Part shown: positions 23,690 to 35,479 of the stretch, one piece after another
Layout of the letters: each line of letters begins with the position of its first letter
Position numbering within the stretch: the stretch's first letter is position 1
DNA from: Ovis canadensis
Taxonomy: Eukaryota; Chordata; Mammalia; Artiodactyla; Bovidae
Length of the DNA stretch: 64,000 bases
Assembly: GCF_042477335.2 (NCBI RefSeq)
Contig: NC_091247.1
Span: 9,384,501 to 9,448,500 of the forward strand
Reading direction: 5' to 3'
The notes under the pieces: generated by a model
What the model was told of the DNA's origin: nothing
The model's database searches: none
The model's input: only the letters and a program-made list of their open reading frames with translations
Translations under genes and position numbers: made by a program

Positions 23690-23860
23690 GTTTATACAAT
23701 GAATGTAAGCAGTGGTTTACCATTAATATATGTCATATATTAATACAGTATTATTGTTATTACCATATTATAATGTTATATATAATACTTATTACATATT
23801 AGTATGTATTATATAGTCTGTAATGATATTAATGTATATAAAATTGTAAATATGTACAGT
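23690..23860. repeat. AT-rich low-complexity patch
   Basis: Runs of TATTA and ATATAATA around an old L1 segment. Likely decay-generated. Confidence 0.7.
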
Positions 23861-24468
23861 GACATTAACAGGTTAAAGGAGGAAATCTATGGAGAAAGTT
23901 CATTTAATCACAATCAACATTCTTTCATGATTAAAATTCTTACCTTCCTAGGAATATAAGGGAATTTTCTTAATTTGCAAAATTTAACAAAATCATACTT
24001 ACTAATAAAAGGTAAAAAGCATTATACTTAACAAAACAAGCTAAGGATCTTAATATCCTCCTAATCAACATTTTAGTGAAGGTCCTAGCCAATGTATTTA
24101 ATATTTAAAAAGAGCAAGAAAGAGAAGAAAAGGAAGGAAAGAAGAATGATTAGAAAGAAACAAAACTATCACTTATAGGTGAGATGATTATCTACATTAA
24201 AACAATCCAAAATGATATACCAAGAGATTATTAGGATTAATGAATTTTCAAGGTGGCAGAATATAAAGATAATATTCAAAATGAAATTGCTCACCTCTAT
24301 ACTTATTTATAAAACAATTCAGAAAAAGACATTTAAGATAGCAACAGAAAGTAAGGGATCTGAAAACAAATCTAATCAAAGATGTGCAATACCTGTTGAA
24401 GAAAATGATATAACTTTACTGAACAACATCAAAGGAGACCAATAATCAGGGAGATTTATCTTGTTCGG

Positions 24469-24675
24469 GACTTCCCAGGTGGCTCAGTGGTAAAGAACCC
24501 ACCTGCCAATGCGGGAGATGCAGGTTCTATCCCTGGGTCAGGAAGATCCCCTGGAGAAGGAAATGATAACCCACTCCAGTATTCTTGCCTGAGAAATCCC
24601 ATGGACAGAGGAGTCTGGCAGGCTATAGCCCATGGAATGGTAGAATCATGACTTAGCGACTAAACAGCAGCAGTT
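24469..24675 (+). mobile_element. Bov-tA/BovA2-type SINE
   Basis: GGGACTTCCCAGGTGGCTCA to TAGCGACTAAACAGCAGCAG. Full-length type of about 205 bp, inserted in the old L1. Confidence 0.9.
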
Positions 24676-24777
24676 ATTCTGTTTAAGGAGAGAAGGACTC
24701 ATCGTCCGTATTTTATCAATTCTCCCATATCGATCTACAGAGTGAATGTCATTCCAATCAAAACCCTAATAAGATTT

Positions 24778-24915
24778 TTAAAAAAATTTTTTTTCGATTT
24801 TTTAAGCTGTACCTTGAGGTATGTGAGATCTTAGTTCCCAACCAAGGATCAAACCTCTGCCTGCTTCAGTGGAAGTGCAGAGTCCTAACCACTGGACTGC
24901 CCGAGGATTCTCCCA
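24778..24915 (-). mobile_element. CHR-type SINE, reverse
   Basis: T-rich end at the left, then GATCTTAGTTCCCAACCAAGG to CACTGGACTGCCCGAGGA, the reverse of the CHR-type layout. Inserted in the old L1. Confidence 0.7.
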
Positions 24916-25027
24916 GTAGAATTTTTAAAAATACTTTACTAACTGACTGTAAAATCTAAGCGGAAGACCAAAAACCCAAGACTAGCTGCATACTCCTGAA
25001 GAAAAAATGGTGGTTAAACATGCCTAA

Positions 25028-28000
25028 ATGAAACCAGTGGAAACAGTGTCAGATTTTATTTTGGGGGGCTCCAAAATAACTGCAGATGGTGATTGCAGCC
25101 ATGAAATTAAAAGACAGTTATCAGTGGAGAAATAACTCCAGAAAGAATGAAGGGATGGAGCCAAAACAAAAACAATACCCAGTTGCGGATGTGGCTGGTG
25201 ATAGAAGCAAGGTCCGATGCTGTAAAGAGCAATATTGCATAGGAACCTGGAATGTCAGGTCCATGAACCAAGGCAAATTGGAAGTGGTCAAACAAGAGAT
25301 GGCAAGGGTGAACGTCGACATTCTAGGAATCAGCGAACTAAAATGGACTGGAATTTAACTTAGATGACCATTATATCTACTACTGTGGGCAGGAATCCCT
25401 CAGAAGAAATGGAGTAGCCATCATGGTCAACAAAAGAGTCCAAAATGCAGTACTTGGATGCAGTCTCAAAAACGACAGAATGATCTCTGTTCGTCTCCAA
25501 GGCAAACCATTCAATATCACAGTTATCCAAGTCTATGCCCCAACCAGTAAGGCTGAAGAAACTGAAGTTGAATGGTTTTATGAAGACCTACAAGACCTTT
25601 TAGAAGTAACACCCAAAAAAGATGTCCTTTTCATTATAGGGGACTGGAATGCAAAAGTAGGAAGTCAAGAAACACGTGGAGTAACAGGCAAATTTGGCCT
25701 TGGAATGTGGAATAAAGCAGGGCAAAGACTAATAGAGTTTTGCCAAGAAAATGCACTGGTCATAGCAAACACCCTCTTCCAACAACACAAGAGAAGACTC
25801 TACACATGGACATCACCAGATGGTCAACAGTGAAATCAGATTGATTATATTCTTTGCAGCCAAAGATGGAGAAGCTCTATACAGTCAACAAAAACAAGAC
25901 CAGGAGCTGACTGTGGCTCAGATCATGAACTCCTTATTACCAAATTCAGACTCAAATTGAAGAAAGTAGGGAAAACCGCTAGACCATTCAGGTATGACCT
26001 AAGTCAAATCCCTTATGATTATACAGTGGAAGTGAGAAATAGATATAAAGGACTAGATCTGATAGATAGAGTGCCTGATGAACTATGGAATGAGGTTCGT
26101 GACATTGTATAGGAGACAGGGATCAAGACCATCCCCATGGAAAAGAAATGCAAAAAAGCAAAATGGCTGTCTGGGGAGGCCTTACAAATAGCTGTGAAAA
26201 GAAGAGAAGTGAAAAGCAATGGAGAAAAGGAAAGATATAAGCGTCTGAAGGCAGAGTTCCAAAGAATAGCAAGAAGAGATAAGAAAGCTTTCTTCAGCGA
26301 TCAATGCAAAGATATAGAGGAAAACAACAGAATGGAAAAGACTAGAGATCTTTTCAAGAAAATTAGAGATACTGAGGAAATATTTCATGCAAAGATGGGC
26401 TCAGTAAAGGAAAGAAATGGTCTGGACCTAACAGAAGCAGAAGATATTAAGAAGAGGTGGCAAGAATACATGGAAGAACTGTACAAAAAAGATCTTCATG
26501 ACCCAGATATTCATGATGATGTGATCACTAATCTAGAGCCAGACATTCTGGAATGTGAAGTCAAGTGGGCCTTAGGAAGCATCACTACAAACAAAGCTAG
26601 TGGAGGTGATGAAATTCCAGTGGAGCTATTTCAAATCCTGAAAGATGATGCTGTGAAAGTGCTGCACTCAATATACCAGCAAGTTTGGAAAACTCAGCAG
26701 TGGCCACAGGACTGGAAAAGGTCAGTTTTCATTCCAATCCCAAAGAAAGGCAATGCCAAAGAATGCTCAAACTACTGCACAACTGCACTCATCTCACATG
26801 CTAGTAAAGTAATGCTCAAAATTCTCCAAGCCAGGCTTCAGCAATACGTGAACCGTGAACTCCCTGATGTTCAAGCTGGTTTTAGAAAAGGCAGAGGAAC
26901 CAGAGATCAAATTGCCAACATCCTCTGGATCATGGAAAAAGCAAGAGAGTTCCAGAAAAACATCTATTTCTGCTTTCTTGACTATGCCAAAGCCTTTGAC
27001 TGTGTGGATCACAGTAAACTGTGGAAAGTTCTGAAAGAGATGGGAATACCAGACCACCTAACCTGCCTCCTGAGAAATCTGTATGCAGGTCAGGAAGCAA
27101 CAGTTAGAACTGGACATGGAACAACAGACTGGTTCCAAATAGGAAAAGGGGTACGGCAAGGCTGTATATTGTCACCCTGCTTATTTAACTTCTATGCAGA
27201 GTACATCATGAGAAACGCTGGACTGGAAGAAACACAAGCTGGAATCAAGATTGCCGGGAGAAATATCAATAAACTCAGATATGTAGATGACACCACCCTT
27301 ATGGCAGAAAGTGAAGAGGAACTAAAAAGCCTCTTGATGAAAGTGAAAGAGGAGAGTGAAAAAGTTGGCTTAAAGCTCAACATTCAGAAAACAAAGATCA
27401 TGGCATCCAGTCCCATCACTTCAAGGGAAATAGATGGGGAAACAGTGGAAACAGTGGCAGACTTTATTTTGTGGGGCTCCAAAATCATGGCAGATGGTGA
27501 GTGCAGCCATGAAATTAAAAGACGCTTACTCCTTGGAAGAAAAGTTATGACCAACCTAGATAGCATATTCAAAAGCAGAGACATTACTTTGCCGACTAAG
27601 GTCCATCTAGTCAAGGCTATGGTTTTTCCTGTGGTCATGTATGGATGTGAGAGTTGGACTGTGAAGAAGGCTGGGTGCTGAAGAATTGATGCTTTTGAAC
27701 TGTGGTGTTGGAGAAGACTCTTGAGAGTCCCTTGGACTGCAAGGAGATCCAACCAGTCCATTCTGAAGGAGATCAGCCCTGGGATTTCTTTGGAAGGAAT
27801 GATGCTAAAGGTGAAGCTCCAGTACTTTCGCCACCTCATGTGAAGAGTTGACTCATTGGAAAAGACTCTGATGCTGGGAGGGACTGGGGGCAGGAGGAGA
27901 AGGGGACGACAGAGGATGAGGTGGCTGGATGGCATCACCGACTCGATGGACGTGAGTCTGAGTGAACTCCGGGAGATGGTGCTGGACAGGGAGGCCTGAC

Positions 28001-28065
28001 GTGCTGTGATTCATGGGGTCGCAAAGAGTTGGACACGACTGAGCGACTGAACTGAACTGAACTGA
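25028..28065 (+). mobile_element. BovB LINE (RTE clade), nearly full length, degenerate
   Basis: A roughly 3 kb element close to the usual BovB length of about 3.2 kb. It codes for an APE-like endonuclease followed by reverse transcriptase and ends in the BovB 3' region with an ACTGA-repeat tail at about 28,046-28,065. Endonuclease motifs are visible: GTWNVRS near 25,245, VYAPT near 25,530, IGDWNAKVG near 25,640 and SDHELL near 25,920. The frame shifts near 25,355, where several bases of the expected sequence are missing. In-frame stops lie at 25,831-25,833 and about 26,110, and TGA codons after the RT probably replace CGA or TGG. The first ~85 bp (25,034-25,115) is 3'-domain sequence, giving a chimeric start. 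It sits inside an older L1. Confidence 0.92.
26137..27681 (+). pseudogene. BovB reverse transcriptase frame, 514 codons
   Basis: The longest open frame in the window. It covers the linker and the whole RT domain of the BovB copy. Recognisable blocks are WKRSVFIPIPKKG, the FRKGRGTRDQ block, the FLDYAKAFDCVDH block (motif A), GVRQGCILSPCLFN (motif B) and RYVDDTTLMAE (motif C, YVDD at codons 382-385). It ends at TGA 27,679-27,681, but BovB homology continues for about 130 codons, so the stop is a decay mutation. The frame is contiguous with the endonuclease frame 25,423-25,833 but separated by stops. It is a retrotransposon remnant, not a host gene, and activity is not expected. Confidence 0.9.
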
Positions 28066-28855
28066 AATGCAACCAAGACATATCAAGTGTTAGGAGCTAA
28101 GATTGTGTGGTATCGGCACAAGATTAGACCCATAGACCAATACAACAGTAATAAAGGTTCACATGTGTAGAAACCTGACATGGGATAGAACCGGCTTTTC
28201 AGATGACTGGGAAAGGATTAACTATTTGATGTAAGGTGCCGGGACTCTTGATTATGGAAACATATGAAATTGGATCCTTATCTCAATCTGTACCTCCAAA
28301 TAAATTCTTAATGGATTAAAATTTTAAATGTGAAAGTCCAAACTTTAAAATTTAATAAAAAATATAAGAGAATACCTTTATGACTCTGGTAGTGAAGGAT
28401 TTTGTAAATAAGGTGCACATGCACACAAAGGCATAAACCATAAATGTATGATGGATCAGGCTACGTTCAGTCAGTTCAGTCACTTAGCCATGTCTGATTC
28501 TTTGTGACCCCATGGACCTGCAGCATGCCAGGCCTCCCTGTCCATCTCCTGGAGCTTGCTCAAACTCATGTCCGTCAAGTTGGTGATGCCATCCAACCAT
28601 CTCATCCTCATTTGTCCCCCTCTTCTGCCTTCAATCTTTCCCAGCATCAGAGTCTTTTCCAGTGAGTCAGTTCTTCTCAGCAGGTGGCCAAAGTATTGGA
28701 GTTTCAACTTCACCATCAGTTCTTCCAATGAACACCCAGGACTGATCTCCTTTAGGATTGACTGGTTGGATCTCCTTGCAATCCAAGGGATTCTTAAGAG
28801 TCTTCTCCAACACCACATTTCAAAAGCATCAATTCTTTGGCACTCAGCTTTCTTT

Positions 28856-29046
28856 TTGGGCTTCCCTTGTGGCTCAGCTGGTAAAGAATCCACCTGCAAT
28901 ATGGGAAACCTGGATTTGATCCCTGGGTTGGGAAGATTCCTTGGAGAAGGGAAAGGCTACCCACTTCAGTATTCTGCCCTGGGGAATTCCATGGACAGTA
29001 TAGTTCATGGGGTCGCAAAGAGTCAGACACGACTGAGTGACTTTCA
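28856..29046 (+). mobile_element. Bov-tA/BovA2-type SINE with 11-bp target duplication
   Basis: GGGCTTCCCTTGTGGCTCAG to ACGACTGAGTGACTTTCA. CAGCTTTCTTT is repeated at 28,845-28,855 and 29,047-29,057. It is inserted in the reverse BovB, so it is younger than that copy. Confidence 0.92.
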
Positions 29047-29934
29047 CAGCTTTCTTTGTGGTCCAATCTCTCACATCCATACATGACTACTGGAAAAACC
29101 ATAGCTTTAACTAAATGGACCTTTGTTGGTTAAGTAATGTCTGCTTTTTAATAGATTGTCTAGGTTTGTCATAGCTTTTCATCCAAGGATCATGCATTTT
29201 TAAATTTCATGGCTGCAGTCACCATCTGCAGTGATTTTGGAGCCCAAGAAAATGAAGTCTTGTCACTGTTTTCATCGTTTCCCCATCTGTTTGCCATGAA
29301 GTGATGGGACCAGATGCCATGATCTTAGTTTTTTGAATGTTGAGTTTTAAGCCAGCATTTTCACTCTCCTCTTTCACTTTCATCGAGAGGCTCTTTAGTT
29401 CCTCTTCATTTTCTGCCATAAGGATGGTGTCATCTGCCTATCTGAGGTTATTGATATTTCTCCCAGCAGTCTTGATTCCAGCTTGTGCTTCATCCAGTCT
29501 GGCATTTCGCATGATGTACTCTGCATATAAGTTAAATAAACAAGCTGACAAGATATAGCCTTGATGTACTCCTTTCCCAATTTGGAACCAGTCCTTTGTT
29601 CCATATCTGTTTCTAACTACCTTCTTGACCTGAATACAGATATCTCAGGGGCAGATAAGGTGGTCTGGTATTCCCATCTCTTGAGGAATTTTCCACAGTT
29701 TGTTGTGATCCACACAGTCAAAGGCTTTAGCATAGCCAATGAAGCAAAAGTAGATGTTTTTCTGGAATTCGCTTGCTTTTTCTGTGATCCAATGGATGTT
29801 GGCAATTTGATCTCTGGTTCCTCTGCCTTTTCTGGATTTAGTTCAGGTTGAACATCTGAAAGTTCTTGGTTCACACACTATTGAAACCTAGCTTGGATAA
29901 TTTTGAGTATTACTTTGCTAGAATACGCAGTGAA

Positions 29935-30131
29935 GTGAAGTCCCTCAGTTGTGTCTGACTCTTTGCGACCCCATGGACTGTAGACTACCAGGCTTCTCAG
30001 TCCATGGAATTTTCCAGGCAAGAGTACTGGAGTGGGTTGCCTCTTCCTTCTCCAGGGGATCTTCCCAACCCAGGGATCGAACCCTGGTCTCCCACATTGT
30101 AGGCAGACGCTTTATCCTCTGAGCCACCAGA
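29935..30131 (-). mobile_element. Bov-tA/BovA2-type SINE, reverse
   Basis: AAGTCCCTCAGTTGTGTCTG to CCTCTGAGCCACCAGATG, inserted in the reverse BovB between sequences that are contiguous in other BovB copies. Confidence 0.9.
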
Positions 30132-31694
30132 TGAGTGCAATTGTGTGGTAGTTTGAACATTCTTTGGCATTGCCTTTCTTTGGGATTGGAATGGAAACTG
30201 ACCTTTTGCAGTCCTGTGGCCACTGCTGAGTTTTTCCAAATTTGCTGGCATATTGTGTGCAACACTTTCACAGCATCATCTTTTAGGATTTGAAATAGCC
30301 CAACTGGAATTCCATCACCTCCAGTAGCTTTGTTTATAGTGATGCTTCCCAAGGCCCACTTTGACTTTGCATTCCAGGGTGTCTGGCTCTAGGTGAATGA
30401 TCATACCATTGTGGTTATCTGGGTCACGAAGATCTTTTTTGTATAGTTCTGTATATTCTTGCCACCTGTTCTTAATATCTTCTGCTTCTGTTAGGTCCTT
30501 ACAGTTTCTGTCCTTTAGTGTGCCCATCTTTACATGAAATGTTCCCTTGGTATCTCTAATTTTCTTGAAGAGATCTCTTGTTTTCCCATTCTATTGTTTT
30601 CCTCTATTTCTTTGCATTGATCACTTGGAAGGCTTTCTTATCTCTCCTTGCTATTCTTTGAAACGCTACATTCAGATGGATGTATTAAAGACCTTCTATT
30701 CCATAAGCTAGAAGAAGTTATTTGTAGCGCATATAACTAGCAAAGAATTTGTATCTAGAATAGAGTTTTTGCAAACAACCCTAGAAATAAATACACCAAA
30801 GACAAACAACCCGAAAGAAAATTGAGTGGAAGACATATCCCAAAAGAAAACACTCAGATGTAGGATGCACATCTGAAAAGATGCTCAACCTCGCTGATAG
30901 TAGATCCTTTGGGGCAGATCAAAATGGACAAGTACTGTCAAGGATGTGGAGCAATGAGAACTCTTCTTGATCGCTGTTGGAAGTGTAAATAGTAAAATCA
31001 CTGTGGGGAACACTGTCCGACGAAGCTGACCCTGTGCACATCCTGGCAGCCCAGCAACTCCCCACCAGGTTATGCTCTTGAAAGACTCTAGTATGTGCAT
31101 CAGGACCCGTGTAGACGGACACTCACTGTAGCGCTGTTTGTTTTAATGAAAGGTTGGAAAAACCCAAGTATCTGCAACAGGGGAATTAATAAATGGAATA
31201 TTGTATAGCAATGAATAATGGCCACATGCAGTAATATGGATGAATGTTGGCAGCAATATTGTATAAAAAATGGAATTAGTAGAAGACTATGTGTAGTATA
31301 CTACTAGTATAAAATTCAGAAACATAGAAAACTGAAAAAATATAATTTTATGGGATCAGGAATTAGTTTTTTTTTTTAAGCAAGGCAATCATAAACACAA
31401 AATACAAGATAGTGGTTATCTTTGGGATGAGGTATGGAGCAAGTTGGCTGGAATACACAGGAAGGCTCAGTGGTCTTGAGTATGTCCTAGCTCCTGTGTT
31501 TCGTAATGCCCTAGTTGGGTTCATAGGTGTTTATCTCACTTCACAACTTATAGTTATAGATTTTGTGTATATATAAAATATAACAAAAAGAAAAATGAAA
31601 TCCAGTTATATATATATAAAAATAAGGAATAACAATGACCAAAAAAACCCCACCAAAGATTGTAAAATAAAGGGCTGGACAGAGACAAAGATAT

Positions 31695-33441
31695 TAATAG
31701 AATGAGAAAGACTAGAGATCTCTTCAAGAAAATTAGAGATACCAACGGAATATTTCATGCAAAGATGGGCTCAATAAAGGAAAGAAATGGTCTGGACCTA
31801 ACAGAAGCAGAAGATATTAAGAAGAGGTGGCAAGAATACACAGAAGAACTGTACGAAAAAGATCTTCATGACCCAGATATTCATGATGGTGTGATCATTC
31901 ACAGTCACCTAGAGCCAGACATTCTGGAATGTGAAGTCAAGTGGGCCTTAGAAAGCATCACTACAAACAAAGCTAGTGGAGGTGATGGAATTCCAGTTGA
32001 GCTATTTCAAATCCGGAAAGATGATGCTGTGAAAGTGCTGCACTCAATATGTCAGCAAATTTGGAAAACTCAGCAGTGGCCACAGGACTGGAAAAGGTCA
32101 GTATTCATTACAACCCCAAAGAAAGGCAATGCCAAAGAATGCTCAAACTACCGCATGATTGTACTCATCTCACACGCTAGTAAAGTAATGCTCAAAGTTC
32201 TCCAAGCCAGGCTTCAGCAATACATGAACCGTGAGCTTCCAGATGTTCAAGCTGGTTTTAGAAAAGGCAGAGGAACCAGAGATCAAATTGCCAACATCCG
32301 CTGGATCATGGAAAAAGCAAGAGAGTTCCAGAAAAACATCTATTTCTGCTTTATTGACCATGCCAAAGCCTTTGATTGTGTGGATCACAATAAACTGTGG
32401 AAAATCCTAAAGGAGATGGGAATACCAGACCGCCTGACCTGCCTCTTGAGAAACCTGTACGCAGGTCAGGAAGCAACAGTTAGAACTGGACATGGAACAA
32501 CAGACTGGTTCCAAATAGGAAAAGGAGTACGTCAAGGCTGTATATTGTCACCCTGCTTATTTAACTTATACGCAGAGTACATAATGAGAAATGCTGGGCT
32601 GGAGGAAGCAGAAGCTGGAATCAAGATTACTGGGAAAAATATCAATAACCTCAGATATGCAGATGACATCAGCCTTATGGCAGAAAGTGAAGAAGAACTA
32701 AAGAGCCTCTTGATGAAAGTGAAAGAGGAGAGCGGAAAAGTTGTCTTAAAGCTCAACATTCAGAAAACTAAGATCATGGCATCTGGTCCCATCACTTCAT
32801 GGGAAATACGTGGGGAAACAGTGGAAACAGTGGCTGACTTTTTTGGTGGGGGGCTCCAAAATCACTGCATATGGATATTGCAGCCATGAAATTAAAAGAC
32901 ACTTACTCCTTGGAAGGAAAGTTATGACCAACCTAGACAGCATATTGAAAAGCAGAGATATTACCTTGCCAACAAAGGTCTGTCTAGTCGAGGCTATAGT
33001 TTTTCCAGTGGTCATGTGTGGATGTGAAAATTGGACTATAAAGAAAGCTGAGCTCCGAAGAATTGATGCTTTTGAACTGTGGTGTTGGAGAAGACTCTTG
33101 AGAGTCCCTTGGACTGCAAGGAGATTCAACCAGTCCATCCTAAAGGAGATCAGTCCTGGGTGTTCACTGGAAAGACTGATGGTGAAGCTGAAACTCCAAT
33201 ACTTTGGCCATCTGATGCGAATAGTTGACTCATTGGAAAAGACCCTGATGCTGGGAAAGATTGAGGGCAGGAGGGGAAGGGGATGACAGAGGATGAGATC
33301 GTTGGGTGGCATCACTGACTCATGGACATGGATTTGGGTAGACTCCAGCAGTTGGTGATAGACAGGGAGGCCTGGTGTGCTGCAGTTCATGGGGTCGCAA
33401 AGAGTCGGACATGACAGGGATTGAACTGAACTGAACTGATC
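31695..33441 (+). mobile_element. BovB LINE, 5'-truncated
   Basis: Begins abruptly at the segment equivalent to 26,330 of the longer copy and runs to an ACTGA-repeat tail near 33,424-33,441. A short CA tract follows at 33,448-33,475. The RT domain is open for 395 codons. A frameshift near 32,840-32,850 moves the C-terminal part to another frame (open to 33,286). It lies just beyond the AT-rich 3' end of the old L1. Confidence 0.92.
31702..32889 (+). pseudogene. BovB reverse transcriptase frame, 395 codons
   Basis: Contains the RT core with motif A as FIDHAKAFDCVDH, motif B as GVRQGCILSPCLFN, and motif C as YADD at 32,656-32,667 (codons 319-322). YADD is the usual active-site tetrad, unlike YVDD in the neighbouring copy. 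The N-terminal endonuclease is absent because of 5' truncation. The frame leaves BovB homology at the frameshift near 32,845, so the last ~12 residues are spurious. Confidence 0.88.
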
Positions 33442-33447
33442 TGAAAG

Positions 33448-33475
33448 TACACACACACATACACACACACACGTG
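33448..33475 (+). repeat. CA microsatellite
   Basis: Interrupted (CA)n just downstream of the BovB tail. Confidence 0.85.
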
Positions 33476-33479
33476 TAGA

Positions 33480-35275
33480 ATGTAGGGGTACCAACATTAT
33501 TATCAATGCACAATTCAAGACCAAAAGCATTAAACAGAACAAAGAGGAACATTAGCTAATGAAGAAAGCTACATTTCATGGGAAAGATAATCATAAACTT
33601 TATTGTATCAAGCAACACAGCAGCCAACTAATGTAAAGTAAAAACTGCAGGGGAAAAACCTCAGTAGTTTATCTTAATGGTCTTCCTGCTCAGTGGGAGG
33701 AGAGTCTACCCTGCCATGGTGCTGCCGGCCAGGCCCACTCCTGAGCAGGTGGCTTTGAGCAGTAACCACAGGTGCCCACCTTTCCGAGGGATTTAGAAAG
33801 GGTTCAGGGAGTATGGCCAGGCTCCCAGGGATCCTGGTCCAGCCTCCAGCTGAGCTCCTGTATCTGCTTCTCTACTGGCCTCCCAAGTGGACGACCCTAC
33901 TTCTTCCTGCTTCTTCTTCTGACCTGCCTGAGGTTCATCAGCTTTCTAGGTTCCTAGTCTAGACTGGCTGTGTGAATGTAGTAAGTGGCTGCACCACTCT
34001 GAGCTCTGCTGTTCCCTTCTGGACAGCATGAGGCAATGACGCACAGGCAGAAGTCCTGTCTGATAGACGGGGCCAGCCGTGAGAGGGAGGGTGCATTCTG
34101 GCTGGCAGTCCCCCTTTCTCCCTGCTTCTCTTGTCCTGGCCTGTCTGAGCCAACCTGCTGGCCAGCACCTGGGAGGCAGCTTAGGACTGGCCACACCTCA
34201 TGGCCCTGCTGTTGAGTCCTCTCTCCTGTTGTCCTAGGACGCAGCCTCTGCCTCTGTCTCTCCGGCCATTCCAAGGCACTCCTTGGCTTGGAGCCTGGTC
34301 TGGAGAAGTCCGCCCCACCCCCTCAGAAGGGCAGAGTGGCATAATATTTGGGGCTTTTCCTGTCTGTCCTGGTCTTCCTTGTAGGCAGAGTTGCTTGTTT
34401 ACACTGGTGAGTTGCTCTCAGGATCTGCCACTCACAAGCTTTGTGAAGTTGAACAGGCTCCACCTGTCATAGCCTCAGCATGTTCATCTGTAAAATGGGG
34501 ATGATAATACTTTGAGTGAAAATGCAATGAGATCATATCTAGAGGCACTGGCCTATGATAAGTACTCAGGACTCAGCAGCTGTCATTATTCTGGTTATCA
34601 TCACTGTTGGCATTATGACTTATTGTTGGCAGAGTATTTTTACAAGCAAAAAAGACCTGTTGCAGTAAGTTGCTTTCTTCCAGAGTTGCAGCTTCACTTT
34701 GCTTTGCAGAGCAGGTTTCTGCTCATGTCACAGTCACTCTGTTTGTGGACATTTTTCTGATGGGTATAACTTGATTATTTGCTCATTAGTAACTTGGCAC
34801 CCGTAATTCACTTTTTCAGTTGAACGCTGTTGCTTATGAAGTACCCCCACTGCCTGGCCCTGCAGCACAGCCTCCCAGTTTCAGCTGTGGGTGAACCAGA
34901 GAGGATTCCCTTCCGTGTGTATGGGACCAGAGGGGACCAGAAAGGTACTCATGGCCAAGACCTCAGATGACATAGCTACCAACATCCCTGTAACTTGTGC
35001 CTTGAGGCTCAGGCCTGGCTAACTGGTAGGGACAAGCTCCCACTGACTGTGCCCCAGTGCCTCTTCTGGAATGGCGCTGGAGGCCATGGGAGGCCCAGGT
35101 GTCTGTTAGTCTCAGAACATGGAGGAAGGAAGGCTGGTGTCCCAGGAAGCCCAGCTCCAGGAAGCTTCCCTGTCATGCCAGGCCCCATGGGAGAGCTTTA
35201 CACTGTAGCTTTAATGGGTAGGTGGAGCCTTGCCATTGTCAGTGCCGAAGACCACCCCACATCCACCTCTTTCAA
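33480..35275. other. Gene-free intergenic DNA
   Basis: Mostly unique. A MIR core is visible near 34,425-34,540 (CATGTTCATCTGTAAAATGG). Short frames on both strands have no recognisable product. Confidence 0.5.
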
Positions 35276-35470
35276 CGGCTTCCCTGGTGGTTCAGATGGT
35301 AAAGAATCTGCCTGCAATGTAGGAGACTGAAGCTCAATCCCTGGGTTGGGAAGATCCCCTGGAGCAGGGCGTGGTGACCCACTCCAGTATTCTGGCCTGG
35401 AGAATGCCATGGATAGAGGAGCCTGGTGGACAGTGCATGGGGTCACAAAGAGTTGGGCTCAGCTGTGACG
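35276..35470 (+). mobile_element. Bov-tA/BovA2-type SINE
   Basis: GGCTTCCCTGGTGGTTCAG to GGGGTCACAAAGAGTTGG, with a decayed end. Confidence 0.88.
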
Positions 35471-35479
35471 AACGCTGAC

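Larger units (their letters stand above)
28466..30680 (-). mobile_element. BovB LINE, 5'-truncated, with two SINE insertions
   Basis: Reverse-oriented BovB homologous to the C-terminal half of the linker, the RT and the 3' end. It is truncated at its 5' end near 30,680. The RT is broken by many stops and small indels. A plus-strand SINE interrupts it at 28,856-29,046, flanked by an 11-bp target duplication, and a minus-strand SINE at about 29,935-30,131. It faces the BovB copy at 25,028-28,065 across a spacer of about 400 bp, forming an inverted pair. Excluding the SINEs, BovB sequence totals about 1.8 kb. Confidence 0.9.
22150..31690 (+). mobile_element. Old L1 interrupted by two SINEs and two BovB copies
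   Basis: L1 ORF2-like and 3' UTR-like pieces occur in order and orientation: 22,150-24,468, 24,690-24,780, 24,915-25,025, 28,066-28,460, 30,690-31,100 and 31,140-31,600. Between them lie a Bov-tA SINE, a CHR-type SINE, the plus BovB, and the reverse BovB (itself carrying two SINEs). The L1 is heavily decayed, with frames under about 80 codons. The continuity of one L1 copy is an inference. Confidence 0.65.

Noticed and set aside
25086..33286. BovB endonuclease/RT frames as host genes or an active element
   Set aside because: All copies have stops, frameshifts or 5' truncation. Homology is to a retrotransposon present many times in this window.
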